Origin: Stutzerimonas stutzeri RCH2
GTDB taxonomy: Bacteria; Pseudomonadota; Gammaproteobacteria; Pseudomonadales; Pseudomonadaceae
Assembly (NCBI RefSeq): GCF_000327065.1
Contig: NC_019936.1
Coordinates: 3,190,001-3,254,000 of the forward strand
Direction: 5' to 3'
DNA: 64,000 nucleotides
Shown here: positions 38,034 to 47,232 of the stretch, piece after piece
Numbering within the stretch: the stretch's first letter is position 1
How the letters are laid out: each line of letters starts with the position of its first letter
The notes under the pieces: model-generated
Seen by the model: only the letters and a program-made list of their open reading frames with translations
Databases searched by the model: none
Told to the model about the DNA's origin: nothing
Made by a program: the position numbers and the translations under genes

Positions 38034-39128
38034 TCAGTCCTCGGAAATCACGATCTTTGGCATCGACTGGGCGATGATCTGCCCGCTCTGCGCAATCCGA
38101 GCACCGACGGTACGCGCCACTTCCTGGTAGATCATCGCGATCTGGCTTTCCGGGTCGGCGATCACCGTCGGTTTGCCTGCATCCGCCTGGCTGCGGATCG
38201 CCATCGACAGCGGCAGCGATGCCAGCAGATCGACGTTGTACTGCGCTGCCAGCTTCTCACCACCACCCTCGCCGAACAGATGCTCCGCATGGCCGCAATT
38301 GGAGCAGATATGGATGGCCATGTTCTCCACCACACCAAGCACCGGAATGTTCACCTTGCGGAACATCTCTACGCCCTTCTTCGCGTCGAGCAGCGCTAGA
38401 TCCTGCGGCGTGGTTACGATCACCGCACCGGCCACCGGGACCTTCTGCGCCAGCGTCAGCTGGATGTCGCCCGTTCCCGGCGGCATGTCCACCACCAGGT
38501 AATCGAGATCGTTCCAGGCAGTCTGGGTAATCAACTGCAGCAGCGCCCCGGACACCATCGGTCCGCGCCAGACCATCGGAGTCTTGTCGTCAGACAGGAA
38601 CGCCATCGACATGACCTGCACGCCATGGGCTTCCAGCGGAATGAATGCCTTGCCATCGCGAATCTCTGGGCGAGTGCCCTCGGCAATGCCAAACATGATG
38701 CCCTGGCTCGGGCCATAGATATCGGCGTCCAGCACCCCCACCCGCGCACCTTCCCGCGCCAGCGCCAAAGCAAGATTGGCCGCCGTGGTGGATTTGCCGA
38801 CGCCACCCTTACCCGATGCCACTGCGATGATGTTCTTCACATTCGCCAACGCGGGCACCTGATCCTGCGCTTTGTGCGCTCGGACTACGCAGTCGACCTG
38901 TACATCCGCGCGGCTTACACCTTCCAGCTGCTCGATTGCCATCGCCAACAGCTGCGCCCAGCCGCTGCGAAACAACCCAGCGGCATAACCCAACTCCAGC
39001 TGCACGCTGACCCGATCACCCTGTACGTCAATTGAACGCACGCAACCGGCGCTTACCGGATCCTGATTCAAATGGGGATCGGTGTACTGACGCAGTACGG
39101 TTTCCACAGCTTCACGGGTGACGGACAT
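38034..39128 (-). CDS. Mrp/ApbC/NBP35-family iron-sulfur carrier ATPase
   Basis: 364 residues. N-terminal MIP18/DUF59-like domain (about 1-85), then a P-loop ATPase (AVASGKGGVGKSTTAANLALALA), the cluster-binding CxxC (HICSNCGHAEHLFG) and Mrp motifs (DLDYLVVDMPPGTGDIQLTLAQ). Delivers iron-sulfur clusters to apo-proteins. Divergent from metG, the common arrangement in gamma-proteobacteria. Confidence 0.95.
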   Translation of the reverse strand: MSVTREAVETVLRQYTDPHLNQDPVSAGCVRSIDVQGDRVSVQLELGYAAGLFRSGWAQLLAMAIEQLEGVSRADVQVDCVVRAHKAQDQVPALANVKNIIAVASGKGGVGKSTTAANLALALAREGARVGVLDADIYGPSQGIMFGIAEGTRPEIRDGKAFIPLEAHGVQVMSMAFLSDDKTPMVWRGPMVSGALLQLITQTAWNDLDYLVVDMPPGTGDIQLTLAQKVPVAGAVIVTTPQDLALLDAKKGVEMFRKVNIPVLGVVENMAIHICSNCGHAEHLFGEGGGEKLAAQYNVDLLASLPLSMAIRSQADAGKPTVIADPESQIAMIYQEVARTVGARIAQSGQIIAQSMPKIVISED

Positions 39129-39307
39129 GGTTACTCCTAGAAAGACCGAGCAAATCAGACAGGCATCTTACCCCGCCCGCGAGTTCCGAGCCCACCGACG
39201 ACCGGACGACACTGCTATAGCGGGGCGATCGGGCAGCGCGGATGAAAAATGCGCGCCGGACCTTTATAGTTGCAGACTTTCCTTCGCAATTCCGACTGCA
39301 GATTCCC

Positions 39308-41350
39308 ATGTCCGAAGCTCGCCAGATTCTCGTTACCAGCGCCCTGCCCTACGCCAACGGTTCGATCCACCTCGGCCACATGCTCGAGTACATCCAGACC
39401 GACATGTGGGTGCGCTTCCAGAAGCTGCGCGGCAACCAGTGCATCTACGTCTGCGCCGACGACGCACATGGCTCGGCGATCATGCTGCGCGCTGAAAAGG
39501 AAGGCATAACGCCCGAACAACTGATCGCCAACGTGCAGGCCGAACACAGTGGCGACTTTGCCGACTTCCTGGTGGATTTCGACAACTTCCACTCCACCCA
39601 TTCGGAAGAAAACCGCGAGCTGGCCGAGCTGATCTATACCCGCCTGCGCGACGTTGGCCACATCGCCACCCGCTCGGTGACCCAGTATTTCGACCCCGAG
39701 AAAGGCATGTTCCTCGCCGACCGTTTCATCAAGGGCACCTGCCCGAAGTGCGCGGCCGAGGACCAGTACGGCGACAACTGCGAGAAATGCGGCGCGACCT
39801 ACGAGCCGACCGAGCTGAAACATCCGCGCTCGGCGATTTCCGGCGCCACGCCGGTGCTCAAGGACTCCAAGCACTTCTTCTTCAAGCTGCCGGACTTCGA
39901 GGCCATGCTCAAGCAATGGACCCGCGGCGGCGCGCTGCAGGAGTCGGTTGCCAACAAGATCGCCGAATGGCTCGACGGCGGGCTGCAAGAATGGGATATC
40001 TCCCGCGACGCGCCTTATTTCGGCTTTGAGATTCCGGGTGAGCCAGGCAAATACTTCTACGTCTGGCTGGACGCGCCGATCGGCTACATGGCCAGCTTCG
40101 AGAACCTGTGCAAGCGCCGCCCCGAGCTGAGCTTCGACACCTTCTGGAGCAAGGACTCGACTGCCGAGCTGTACCACTTCATCGGCAAGGACATCATCAA
40201 CTTCCACACCCTGTTCTGGCCCGCCATGCTCGAAGGCGCCGGTTTCCGCAAGCCCACCGCCGTCAATGTCCACGGCTACCTGACCGTGAATGGGCAGAAG
40301 ATGTCCAAGTCCCGTGGCACCTTCATCAAGGCGCGCACCTACCTCGACCATCTCAATCCCGAGTACCTGCGCTACTACTATGCGTCCAAGCTCGGCCGTG
40401 GCGTCGACGATCTCGACCTGAATCTCGAGGACTTCGTGCAGAAGGTCAATTCCGACCTGGTCGGCAAGGTGGTCAACATCGCCAGCCGCTGCGCGGGCTT
40501 CATCCACAAGGGTAATGGCGGAGTGATGGTCGATGCCAACCCTGAGCCCGAACTCTGGGCCGCCTTCCAGGAAGCTGCACCAGGTATCGCCGAGGCCTAT
40601 GAAGCACGCGACTTCGCCCGCGCCATGCGCGAAATCATGGCGCTCGCTGACCGTGCCAACGCCTGGATCGCCGACAAGGCGCCCTGGGCTCTAAACAAGG
40701 TCGAAGGCAAGCAGGCCGAGGTGCAGGAAATCTGCGCCTTCGGTGTCAACCTGTTCCGCCAGCTGGTTATCTTCCTCAAGCCGGTGCTACCGAACCTTGC
40801 CGCCGCTGCCGAGCAGTTCCTCAATGTTAAGCCGCTGCGCTGGAACGATCACGCAACGCTGCTGGCCAATCACCAACTCAACGCCTTCACCCCACTGATG
40901 ACTCGTATCGAGCCGGCGAAGATCGAAGCCATGATCGAAGCTTCCAAAGAAGACCTCGCCTCCAGCGAAGCCTCAGCTGCCCCGGCAGGCAATGGCGAAC
41001 TAACCAAGCAACCGATCGCCACGGAAATCAACTTCGATGCGTTCGCCGCGGTCGATCTGCGTATTGCCCTGATCGAAAAGGCCGAGTTCGTCGAAGGCGC
41101 CGACAAGCTGCTACGCCTGACGCTGGACATCGGTGATGCCAAGCGCAACGTGTTCTCTGGCATCAAGAGCGCCTATCCAGATCCGGGCAAATTGGAAGGT
41201 CGTCTGACTCTCTACGTTGCCAACCTGGCGCCACGCAAGATGAAGTTCGGCATGTCCGAAGGCATGGTCCTGGCGGCGGGCCCTGGCGGCAGCGAGATCT
41301 ACCTGCTGAGCCCCGATAACGGCGCCAAGCCGGGCCAACGCGTCATGTAA
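39308..41350 (+). CDS. metG: Methionyl-tRNA synthetase
   Basis: 680 residues from ATG 39308. Class I signature in [15 protein letters not shown] and KMSKSRGTF, the zinc knuckle CPKC...CEKC of the type-1 enzyme (about residues 145-162), and a C-terminal tRNA-binding EMAP-like domain (about 575-680, [21 protein letters not shown]...). Normal length for the dimeric form. Confidence 0.98.
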   Translation: MSEARQILVTSALPYANGSIHLGHMLEYIQTDMWVRFQKLRGNQCIYVCADDAHGSAIMLRAEKEGITPEQLIANVQAEHSGDFADFLVDFDNFHSTHSEENRELAELIYTRLRDVGHIATRSVTQYFDPEKGMFLADRFIKGTCPKCAAEDQYGDNCEKCGATYEPTELKHPRSAISGATPVLKDSKHFFFKLPDFEAMLKQWTRGGALQESVANKIAEWLDGGLQEWDISRDAPYFGFEIPGEPGKYFYVWLDAPIGYMASFENLCKRRPELSFDTFWSKDSTAELYHFIGKDIINFHTLFWPAMLEGAGFRKPTAVNVHGYLTVNGQKMSKSRGTFIKARTYLDHLNPEYLRYYYASKLGRGVDDLDLNLEDFVQKVNSDLVGKVVNIASRCAGFIHKGNGGVMVDANPEPELWAAFQEAAPGIAEAYEARDFARAMREIMALADRANAWIADKAPWALNKVEGKQAEVQEICAFGVNLFRQLVIFLKPVLPNLAAAAEQFLNVKPLRWNDHATLLANHQLNAFTPLMTRIEPAKIEAMIEASKEDLASSEASAAPAGNGELTKQPIATEINFDAFAAVDLRIALIEKAEFVEGADKLLRLTLDIGDAKRNVFSGIKSAYPDPGKLEGRLTLYVANLAPRKMKFGMSEGMVLAAGPGGSEIYLLSPDNGAKPGQRVM

Positions 41351-41353
41351 ACC

Positions 41354-41393
41354 GGCTATTGCGTGCCGGCCTCGCGACCGGCACGCAATAGCC
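41354..41393. repeat. Perfect 16-bp inverted repeat after metG
   Basis: Arms GGCTATTGCGTGCCGG (41354-41369) and exact complement (41378-41393), eight-base loop, no T-tract. A strong hairpin that may protect the metG mRNA end or act as a non-canonical terminator before the next gene. Confidence 0.85.
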
Positions 41394-41413
41394 CGACGCT
41401 TAACGGAAACGCC

Positions 41414-41626
41414 ATGAGCGAGCCTGTAGATTCTTCCCGCTGCCCACTCTGCGGCCAGCCCAACCAGTGCGGCGAATGCAACCCGACCGCGGCTCAGCCG
41501 TGCTGGTGCTTCAGCGCAGATATTGCCGACGATGCACTTGAGCGCATTCCTGCAGCCCTGCGGAACCGCGCCTGCATCTGCCCCCGCTGCGCCCGCGGCG
41601 AAACCGCAAACCCCGATGCGCCTTGA
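41414..41626 (+). CDS. Cysteine-rich CWC family protein
   Basis: 70 residues from ATG 41414. Cysteine motifs CPLCGQPNQCGEC, PCWC and CICPRC make a compact zinc-binding protein, and the CWCF segment identifies the cysteine-rich CWC family (function unknown). Its end overlaps the rsuA start by eleven bases in another frame, so the two are likely co-translated. Confidence 0.85.
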   Translation: MSEPVDSSRCPLCGQPNQCGECNPTAAQPCWCFSADIADDALERIPAALRNRACICPRCARGETANPDAP

Positions 41627-42308
41627 CCGCTACCTCGGCAACCGCGCGCGCTTAAGCCGTCAGGATGTCCGGCGCCTAGTGGCCGACGGCCGAGTGATGG
41701 TCAACGGCAAAGTCAGCCAGGCCATGGACCAGGAAATTCGTGTCTTTGATCGCATCGAGCTGGAGGGAGAATCGCTGCAGGCCGGAAAGGCGGCCCGTTA
41801 CCTGATGCTGCATAAGCCGGCAGGCTGCGTCAGCGCTACCCAGGATACGGCGCATCGCACCGTGCTGGACCTGATCGACGAACCGGACAAGCAGGACCTG
41901 CACATCGCCGGCCGTCTCGACTTCAATACCACCGGCCTTATGCTGCTCACCAACGACGGTCAGTGGTCCCGCCGCCTGACTCAACCAACCAGCCTGCAGG
42001 GCAAGGTCTACCTGGTTGAAACCGAAAACGAAATTGACCCAGCGTGCGTCGACGTTTTTGCCCGAGGCATGTACTTCCGTTTCGAAAACCTCACCACCCT
42101 TCCCGCCGAACTCGTGATACTCGCTTCAGACAAGGCCCGCCTCACCCTGCACGAGGGCCGCTACCATCAGGTCAAGCGCATGTTTGGCCACTTCAACAAC
42201 AAGGTTACCGCCCTGCACCGCGAAAGCATGGGCCCTCTGATGCTGGACCCAGCACTTGAGCCGGGCCGGTATCGATCGCTGACTGACCACGAGATCGCGC
42301 AAATCTAG
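41616..42308 (+). CDS. rsuA: 16S rRNA pseudouridine(516) synthase RsuA
   Basis: 230 residues from ATG 41616. N-terminal S4 RNA-binding domain (MRLDRYLGNRARLSRQDVRRLVADGRVMVNGK), then the catalytic domain with the active aspartate in IAGRLDFNTTGLMLLTNDG. Motif and length fit RsuA rather than RluB/RluE. Confidence 0.9.
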   Translation: MRLDRYLGNRARLSRQDVRRLVADGRVMVNGKVSQAMDQEIRVFDRIELEGESLQAGKAARYLMLHKPAGCVSATQDTAHRTVLDLIDEPDKQDLHIAGRLDFNTTGLMLLTNDGQWSRRLTQPTSLQGKVYLVETENEIDPACVDVFARGMYFRFENLTTLPAELVILASDKARLTLHEGRYHQVKRMFGHFNNKVTALHRESMGPLMLDPALEPGRYRSLTDHEIAQI

Positions 42309-42388
42309 GCCGTTTTCGCCTGCCAGCCAGAAAAACCCGGGGTCGCCCTTCATTTCACCCAAACCTTCTGGTACAAAGGCACCCCTGA

Positions 42389-42462
42389 GCGGGCGTCGTA
42401 TAATGGCATTACCTGAGCTTCCCAAGCTCATGACGAGGGTTCGATTCCCTTCGCCCGCTCCA
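42389..42462 (+). tRNA. tRNA-Gly (anticodon CCC), with encoded CCA
   Basis: 74 bases that fold as a cloverleaf: acceptor GCGGGCG/CGCCCGC, anticodon stem TGAGC/GCTCA with loop TTCCCAA (anticodon CCC), T-loop GTTCGATTC and encoded CCA. Its 3' part doubles as the prophage attachment site and is left intact by integration. Confidence 0.96.
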
Positions 42463-42463
42463 G
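42436..42463 (+). other. attL core: left copy of the 28-bp prophage attachment repeat
   Basis: The tRNA-Gly 3' end from the T-arm to one base past CCA. Identical over 28 bases to 55043-55070. Confidence 0.93.
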
Positions 42464-42478
42464 ACACCTATCGTTAAG

Positions 42479-42502
42479 GCCCTGTTTTTACAGGGCTTTT
42501 TC
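42479..42502 (+). terminator. Phage-borne terminator just inside attL
   Basis: GCCCTGT TTTT ACAGGGC stem followed by TTTTT, 17 bases after the tRNA end. It replaces the chromosomal terminator that integration displaced to the attR side (55079-55104). Confidence 0.85.
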
Positions 42503-42520
42503 GTTTCTGGCTTTTGGTGG

Positions 42521-42539
42521 TGTCGAAAAAGTGTCGAAA
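42521..42539 (+). repeat. Left copy of the 19-bp putative integrase arm-site repeat
   Basis: TGTCGAAAAAGTGTCGAAA, itself two copies of TGTCGAAA, 58 bases inside attL. The same 19 bases recur in the same orientation at 54932-54950 near attR. Probable arm-type integrase or excisionase sites. Confidence 0.75.
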
Positions 42540-42557
42540 GCAGCATACAACCCTGCC

Positions 42558-43229
42558 TTAAGACGCAACCATTTCAGGAATTCTGGGAAAGACTTCCTGC
42601 CCCTGCGACCAAGCACTGAGCGCGCCCTCATCCGTCAATGCCACAAGCAATGCCTGCCCGAACTCGTGCGGAATGGATGAAAGACCCTTACCTTCGTACG
42701 CCAACCCGACACTATGGCCGATAGCCGCAGTCATCGTCACTAGGGCGTCAGCCTCGGGAATTGATGCGAGGTGTTCTTTACATGGCTCAATATCTATCGA
42801 GTTGAACTTGCGACACATGAACGGTCGGTAACTGTAAATTGAGCAAATGCCATCCTTCAGCAACGGACATGGGATTTTGTAATCCTCCATCCGCACCCCG
42901 TAGGCCTTTACCGCATGATGCTCAAGCGCCTCAATTAGCTGCGGCAAATCGTCAGGCTTGTTTTCTTTCAATTTCTTCGCAATATAAAAAGCTTCAGCCG
43001 GCAAAACCTCCACCCTGGTAGAGCAACAGTGGTTGCATCCCTTGCCGCAAGCGAACCTTACTCCCTGCCTCTTGACGTCATCGACAGCGTCTTCCGCATC
43101 ACGATGTAGAGTCGCCACCAAATTTACGGCAAAGATAAGGCTCCCGTTCTCGCGAAGCTTCTTCTTGTATTTCTTGAGCGTTGCTTTTTCGTACTTTTGA
43201 AAAAGCATGGCCCTTTGCATCTCGTTCAT
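42558..43229 (-). CDS. YkgJ-family cysteine-cluster protein (prophage cargo)
   Basis: 223 residues from ATG 43229 (AAAGGG upstream). Contains the CxxxCxxCC cluster CGKGCNHCC and a second set CPLLKDGICSIYSYRPFMCRKF, the pattern of YkgJ/Fli-B-like cysteine-cluster proteins, which probably bind zinc or an iron-sulfur cluster. Located between the integrase and attL, outside the conserved phage module. Biochemical role unknown. Confidence 0.8.
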   Translation of the reverse strand: MNEMQRAMLFQKYEKATLKKYKKKLRENGSLIFAVNLVATLHRDAEDAVDDVKRQGVRFACGKGCNHCCSTRVEVLPAEAFYIAKKLKENKPDDLPQLIEALEHHAVKAYGVRMEDYKIPCPLLKDGICSIYSYRPFMCRKFNSIDIEPCKEHLASIPEADALVTMTAAIGHSVGLAYEGKGLSSIPHEFGQALLVALTDEGALSAWSQGQEVFPRIPEMVAS

Positions 43230-43291
43230 AAATTTCCCTTTCGTTAATGATCGAACCTGACCAACAGCGGATAAGGTAAAGCGAAACGCCA

Positions 43292-44281
43292 TTACTGCAA
43301 CCCACCCAAGGGGCTCAGCCTAATGGCGTCGCTCAAATGCTCAGGCGCAAGGTGTGCATAGCGCATTGTCATGTTCAGCGACGCATGGCCCAGGATCTCC
43401 TTCAGCGTCACGATATGGCCACCGCCCATGATGAAGTGAGCCGCGAAGGTGTGGCGCAGGATGTGGCTTGCCTGTCCGCGTGGTGGCTTGATCGAGGTCG
43501 AGAGCAGGACCAGCCGAAACACGCCAATGCAGTTGGTGAACGGCCCGTAGGTTTGCCAGTGCTTCTTGATCGCCGCCGCCAGCTCGGGCGTAACCGGGAC
43601 CATCCGCACCCGTTTCGACTTCGTATTGGCGAACACCAAGGCGTTGCCTCTGATCCGCTCCAGTCGCAGCGCTTGAGCCTCACCCCACCTCGCCCCGGTC
43701 GCCAAGCAGATACGCGCCACCATCGCCGGGTGCGGAGACGTGGTCCGCGCCTGGAGTGCATCGAGCAGCTCGGAGATCTGCGGCTTGGTCAGGTAGGCCA
43801 AGGGGCGCTCCTGCAACCGAACCGGACGAATACGGGTGAAAGGACAGGGATAGTCGATCACGTCGAGTTTATGCAGCTCGTTGTAAACGGCTTTCAGGTA
43901 GCCAAGGCGATTGTTCGCCGTCTTGCCGGTGACGCCAGCTAACATCCAACGCGCGCGTGTGGCGGCGATCTTCGCGCCATCCACCATACGAGCTATCGGA
44001 TCGCCCATCGCCTTTGCACACGCTCGCAGGATCGCCACACGACGAACGCCATCGGAGAGCGAGACGCCGTGAAGGTCGAACCATAGCTCGACCAGCTCTG
44101 ACAGCCTGCGCTTGTCCTTTGGCCGCGGTGCCCAATCGTTCGATTCGCTGCACTTGGCGCGACAGGTCGCCTCGAAGCGCATTGCCTCGGCCTTGGTCTT
44201 CAGCGTCTTGCGGAAGCGCTTGCCTTTGACCGGCTCAACATCGACCCGCCAGCGACCATCTGAGAGCTGCTGAATCGCCAT
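43292..44281 (-). CDS. Tyrosine-type site-specific integrase of the prophage
   Basis: 329 residues from ATG 44281, overlapping the rep stop by one base. N-terminal DNA-binding half, then the catalytic domain with the R-K-H-R-H/W-Y residues: ATGARWGEAQAL (Arg I), HILRHTFAAHFI (His-x-x-Arg), LGHASLNMTMRYAHL (His and nucleophile tyrosine). Carries out integration into tRNA-Gly. Confidence 0.95.
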   Translation of the reverse strand: MAIQQLSDGRWRVDVEPVKGKRFRKTLKTKAEAMRFEATCRAKCSESNDWAPRPKDKRRLSELVELWFDLHGVSLSDGVRRVAILRACAKAMGDPIARMVDGAKIAATRARWMLAGVTGKTANNRLGYLKAVYNELHKLDVIDYPCPFTRIRPVRLQERPLAYLTKPQISELLDALQARTTSPHPAMVARICLATGARWGEAQALRLERIRGNALVFANTKSKRVRMVPVTPELAAAIKKHWQTYGPFTNCIGVFRLVLLSTSIKPPRGQASHILRHTFAAHFIMGGGHIVTLKEILGHASLNMTMRYAHLAPEHLSDAIRLSPLGGLQ

Positions 44282-45558
44282 CAGACCGCTCTGCCCCATC
44301 GAACGTGGCGTTCTTGAAGCAACGTCTTGATGTGCTTGTACAGATCACGCTCGCTCATGTCCTTGGCGGCGTAGTGGTCACGAATGACCGGCCAGCATTC
44401 CCACTCCTTCAGTCGATCAAATGCGGTTTTAGCGCCCACTCGCTCCCGTGCCAGCAGGCTTACGAAGTTTCCCAGGAATAGCTCCACGTTCTTGCCCGAG
44501 AAGCCCCGTGAGGTCTTGTAGTAGCGCTTGTATTCCGTTTCATCGACCAGGGAATCGACCGCCACGTCGACCCGCACGTCATCACGCATCAGCGTCCAGA
44601 TCGGTTCGTATTGCCCTGGGCGATGCAGCAACTTGAACTGGCACAGCCCGTAGCGCCACAGGCCGTCCAAATGGGCGGAGAACGCCGCAAACGAATCCGT
44701 TTCAATGGCCTCGCCGGTCTTGGCACTGATCGACCCGCTGGCGAACTGCTGGATGACCGAATGGTGATAGCGCAGCTCGACCCGCCACACGTCCGCCTCG
44801 GGATCGTAGTTATCAGGATCGGCCGTATCGAACGAATCCCGGCGACGCCAGACGCTTTCCCAGAAGTCGAGCTTATCGGTTGCGCGGGCCTGTTCGGTTT
44901 TGTTGTAGATGCAGAGCTGAACGCCACCGGCTGAGCCGAACATGGACGTTTCGCCACGACCGTAGACGCTGGACTTGGTCGCCCAGTTGATCTCGTTGAT
45001 CCCCGAGATATCCCGGTGCGTCCGCGCACGACAGTGCAGGCGTGCCACCAGATCCACCGGAGGCTTCCAGCCCTGGAGATCCAACGCCAGATGGACAGCG
45101 CACTGGTTTCGTTCGCGGTGCGTCATCACGGCTGCGGCGTAGTAGTCCATGCGCTCTTGCAGGCGCTCAGGCGACAGAGCGTCGATGGCGTGCGGCGACA
45201 CCTCGATTTTCAGGTGCGGCCCGATGTTCTCCAGCTTGGCGTTGAAGTTCTTGATCAGCAGAATGAAGCCAAGGTCGGCGTTCTGCAGCTTGTACTGGTA
45301 ACCCGAGTCCCGCCCTACCCGTCCCGCGTGCCAGAACTCTCCAGCGAATTCGACCATGACGCCCGGTTTCTCGAACAGCGCCATGATCTCCGGACGGATC
45401 AGCCCGCGATACAGCTGGCGGACCGTATCGACGCCGCAACGCAGCAAGCGAACGCCCGACAGGTCAGTCAGCTTGGCCGAATGGCTATCGAAGAACAGTC
45501 GCCCGGCTGGGGTTTCCTGAAAGTTCTGATCAACACGAATTTGGTCTTTAACGCTCAT
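44281..45558 (-). CDS. Filamentous phage replication initiator (Pf1 Rep-like)
   Basis: 425 residues from ATG 45558. Related in length and position to the replication initiation protein of Pf phages (gene II/X type family), which nicks the plus strand for rolling-circle replication. Characteristic segments include RMDYYAAAVMTHRERNQCAVHLALDLQGWKPP and VWRVELRYHHSVIQQF. Sits directly downstream of the inverted-repeat intergenic region that may be its origin. Confidence 0.85.
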   Translation of the reverse strand: MSVKDQIRVDQNFQETPAGRLFFDSHSAKLTDLSGVRLLRCGVDTVRQLYRGLIRPEIMALFEKPGVMVEFAGEFWHAGRVGRDSGYQYKLQNADLGFILLIKNFNAKLENIGPHLKIEVSPHAIDALSPERLQERMDYYAAAVMTHRERNQCAVHLALDLQGWKPPVDLVARLHCRARTHRDISGINEINWATKSSVYGRGETSMFGSAGGVQLCIYNKTEQARATDKLDFWESVWRRRDSFDTADPDNYDPEADVWRVELRYHHSVIQQFASGSISAKTGEAIETDSFAAFSAHLDGLWRYGLCQFKLLHRPGQYEPIWTLMRDDVRVDVAVDSLVDETEYKRYYKTSRGFSGKNVELFLGNFVSLLARERVGAKTAFDRLKEWECWPVIRDHYAAKDMSERDLYKHIKTLLQERHVRWGRAV

Positions 45559-45625
45559 CTTCTTCTGCTCCAAATTGCAACGAATTGACACTGTTCAGTT
45601 GGGTTTATCTGACGTGTTACAGGGA

Positions 45626-45701
45626 CGTCAGCGCGCGCGTTTGCACGCCGGCTCGTGCCTCGCCGCGCGTGCAAAGAGCGCGGAGCGCACGCGCGCTGAC
45701 G
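45626..45701. other. Inverted-repeat region between zot and rep (candidate origin / packaging signal)
   Basis: Outer arms CGTCAGCGCGCGT (45626-45638) and exact complement (45689-45701), inner arms TTTGCACG (45640-45647) and CGTGCAAA (45668-45675). A double-palindromic, GC-rich structure in the only long non-coding gap of the structural module, just upstream of rep. This is where a rolling-circle origin or packaging hairpin of a filamentous phage would be expected. Function is inference. Confidence 0.65.
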
Positions 45702-45705
45702 GTCA

Positions 45706-46890
45706 TCACCACAGGAATTGCCCCTTCTGGTACGGCACGACGGTCATGTTCGCGCCACCAGCGGGTTGCGCTGCTCCAGGGCGCGGCTCATGCATTGCCG
45801 GAGACTGGTTGTTCTGGACTTGCTGGGTTCGCTCGCCGGTGGAGCGATCAGGAAGGGTCGGATCGAAGAAGCCGTTTTCGACCACGCGCATGCAGAAGGC
45901 GAAGTCGGTTTCGACCCGCGTGCTCTGCTGCGTGTAGCACTGGCAGACGGTGGGTGTGCCGTTGACTACGGCATGCGCCATTCGCCCGAACTCGCGGGCA
46001 TAGGTCGCAGGGTCGGTGCTGGACATGCAGTAGAGCCTGGGAAACGACACGGGCCGCGTCAGCTCGTCGTAGATCGGCGCCGACGATGGGACCTGTGGTA
46101 TTCGAGGCACGCGCCGTCCGATGTAGCTGGCGACGCTTTCAGGCGCATCGGTCTTCGCTTCGCCCACCGGCTTGATGAACGCCCCGACCGTATCGCGTAC
46201 CTGATCGACCATGCTGCCGGCCGGCGCGCTGGTAGCCGTCGCGGCTTGAGCTTTTTCGGCTGCATAGCGTTCATAGGCGCGATAAACGAGGATGCCGGCA
46301 CCGACCAGCACGCAGATGGCCAAGACGAACTTGGTCGGCACCTTGGCCTGAAAGTGGTGCTTGGCGTTGCTGCTGGTGTAGGCACCGAAGTAGCGCTTAT
46401 CCAGCCGCAGCGACTTCTTGTCGGCATCCTTGAAACTGGTTTTCAGCTCAACCTTCTCTACGACGACTTCAGATTCGAAGCGCAGTAGCTGGGCGGACTT
46501 GAAGACGCGCCAGTAGTGGATGTGCGTGTTGCACAGCCGACGAAGGTGCACATCGAGATAGCGCGGGTCCTGAGTGACGAGGTGCACCTCATGGCCCTGG
46601 TGGCGCATGGTCTCGAAGCGGGTGATGTGCTCCGGTGGCCGCGCCCTGGGATCGCGTGAGCCGAACCAGCCCTGCGCTTCGTCGACGACGATGATCGAGT
46701 CATTGGGCAGCTCAAACCATTTTTCAGGATCTTCGAACTCGAACCACTGCGCTTGCAGCTGATCGGGCTTGAGACCGTTGATGTTGTGGAAGTAGACGAC
46801 GCGGCCTTCGGCGTGGGCCTTCTGGTCGACCTCGCGGATGGTGTTCAGGGTCTTGCCATGGCCGGGCTTGCCGGTGCGGATAACGAGCAT
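45706..46890 (-). CDS. Zonular occludens toxin-like (pI) phage assembly ATPase
   Basis: 394 residues. N-terminal P-loop ATPase (VIRTGKPGHGKTLNTIREVD, Walker B SIIVVDEAQGWFGSRD), a single membrane helix about residues 188-206 and a periplasmic C-terminal part rich in polar residues. Inner-membrane motor for extrusion of the filament, homologous to pI of Ff phages and the Zot toxin of CTX phage. Confidence 0.93.
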   Translation of the reverse strand: MLVIRTGKPGHGKTLNTIREVDQKAHAEGRVVYFHNINGLKPDQLQAQWFEFEDPEKWFELPNDSIIVVDEAQGWFGSRDPRARPPEHITRFETMRHQGHEVHLVTQDPRYLDVHLRRLCNTHIHYWRVFKSAQLLRFESEVVVEKVELKTSFKDADKKSLRLDKRYFGAYTSSNAKHHFQAKVPTKFVLAICVLVGAGILVYRAYERYAAEKAQAATATSAPAGSMVDQVRDTVGAFIKPVGEAKTDAPESVASYIGRRVPRIPQVPSSAPIYDELTRPVSFPRLYCMSSTDPATYAREFGRMAHAVVNGTPTVCQCYTQQSTRVETDFAFCMRVVENGFFDPTLPDRSTGERTQQVQNNQSPAMHEPRPGAAQPAGGANMTVVPYQKGQFLW

Positions 46891-46902
46891 GACGGCGCCT
46901 CC

Positions 46903-47232
46903 TTATGCGTCGATAGAGGTGCCGCCCGGCTTATGCCAGACCTGATTACGTTTGCGGTCGGTGGCCTTGTCGATGCCGGCGAGGATGAAGCGCGTGGAGA
47001 TCGCGGCGAAATACAGGTTCACCACCACATCGAACTTCGCCAGTCCGAGAATCCCTTGGATGACCGGCCCGACATCGCCCATCAGCCCGAACAGGTAGTC
47101 CTGCGCCTGGCCAATGATGAGGTTGAAGCCCATGTAGGAGACGAAGCCGAAACCGATCATCTTCAGCACCATCTTCACCAGCGGCCCGACGATGATCACG
47201 AGCATCTGGACGATGAATAGAAACTGCATCAT
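46903..47232 (-). CDS. pVI-like minor coat protein (DUF2523 type)
   Basis: 109 residues, about three hydrophobic segments (FLFIVQMLVIIVGPLVKMVLKMIGFGFVSYMGFNLIIGQAQDYLF...). Position between the pIII-like and Zot genes and the topology match the DUF2523/pVI family of filamentous phages. Four-base overlap with the upstream gene. Confidence 0.8.
   Translation of the reverse strand: MMQFLFIVQMLVIIVGPLVKMVLKMIGFGFVSYMGFNLIIGQAQDYLFGLMGDVGPVIQGILGLAKFDVVVNLYFAAISTRFILAGIDKATDRKRNQVWHKPGGTSIDA

Noticed and set aside
39215..40507. A 430-residue frame antisense to metG
   Set aside because: Shadow of metG codon usage. No start context.
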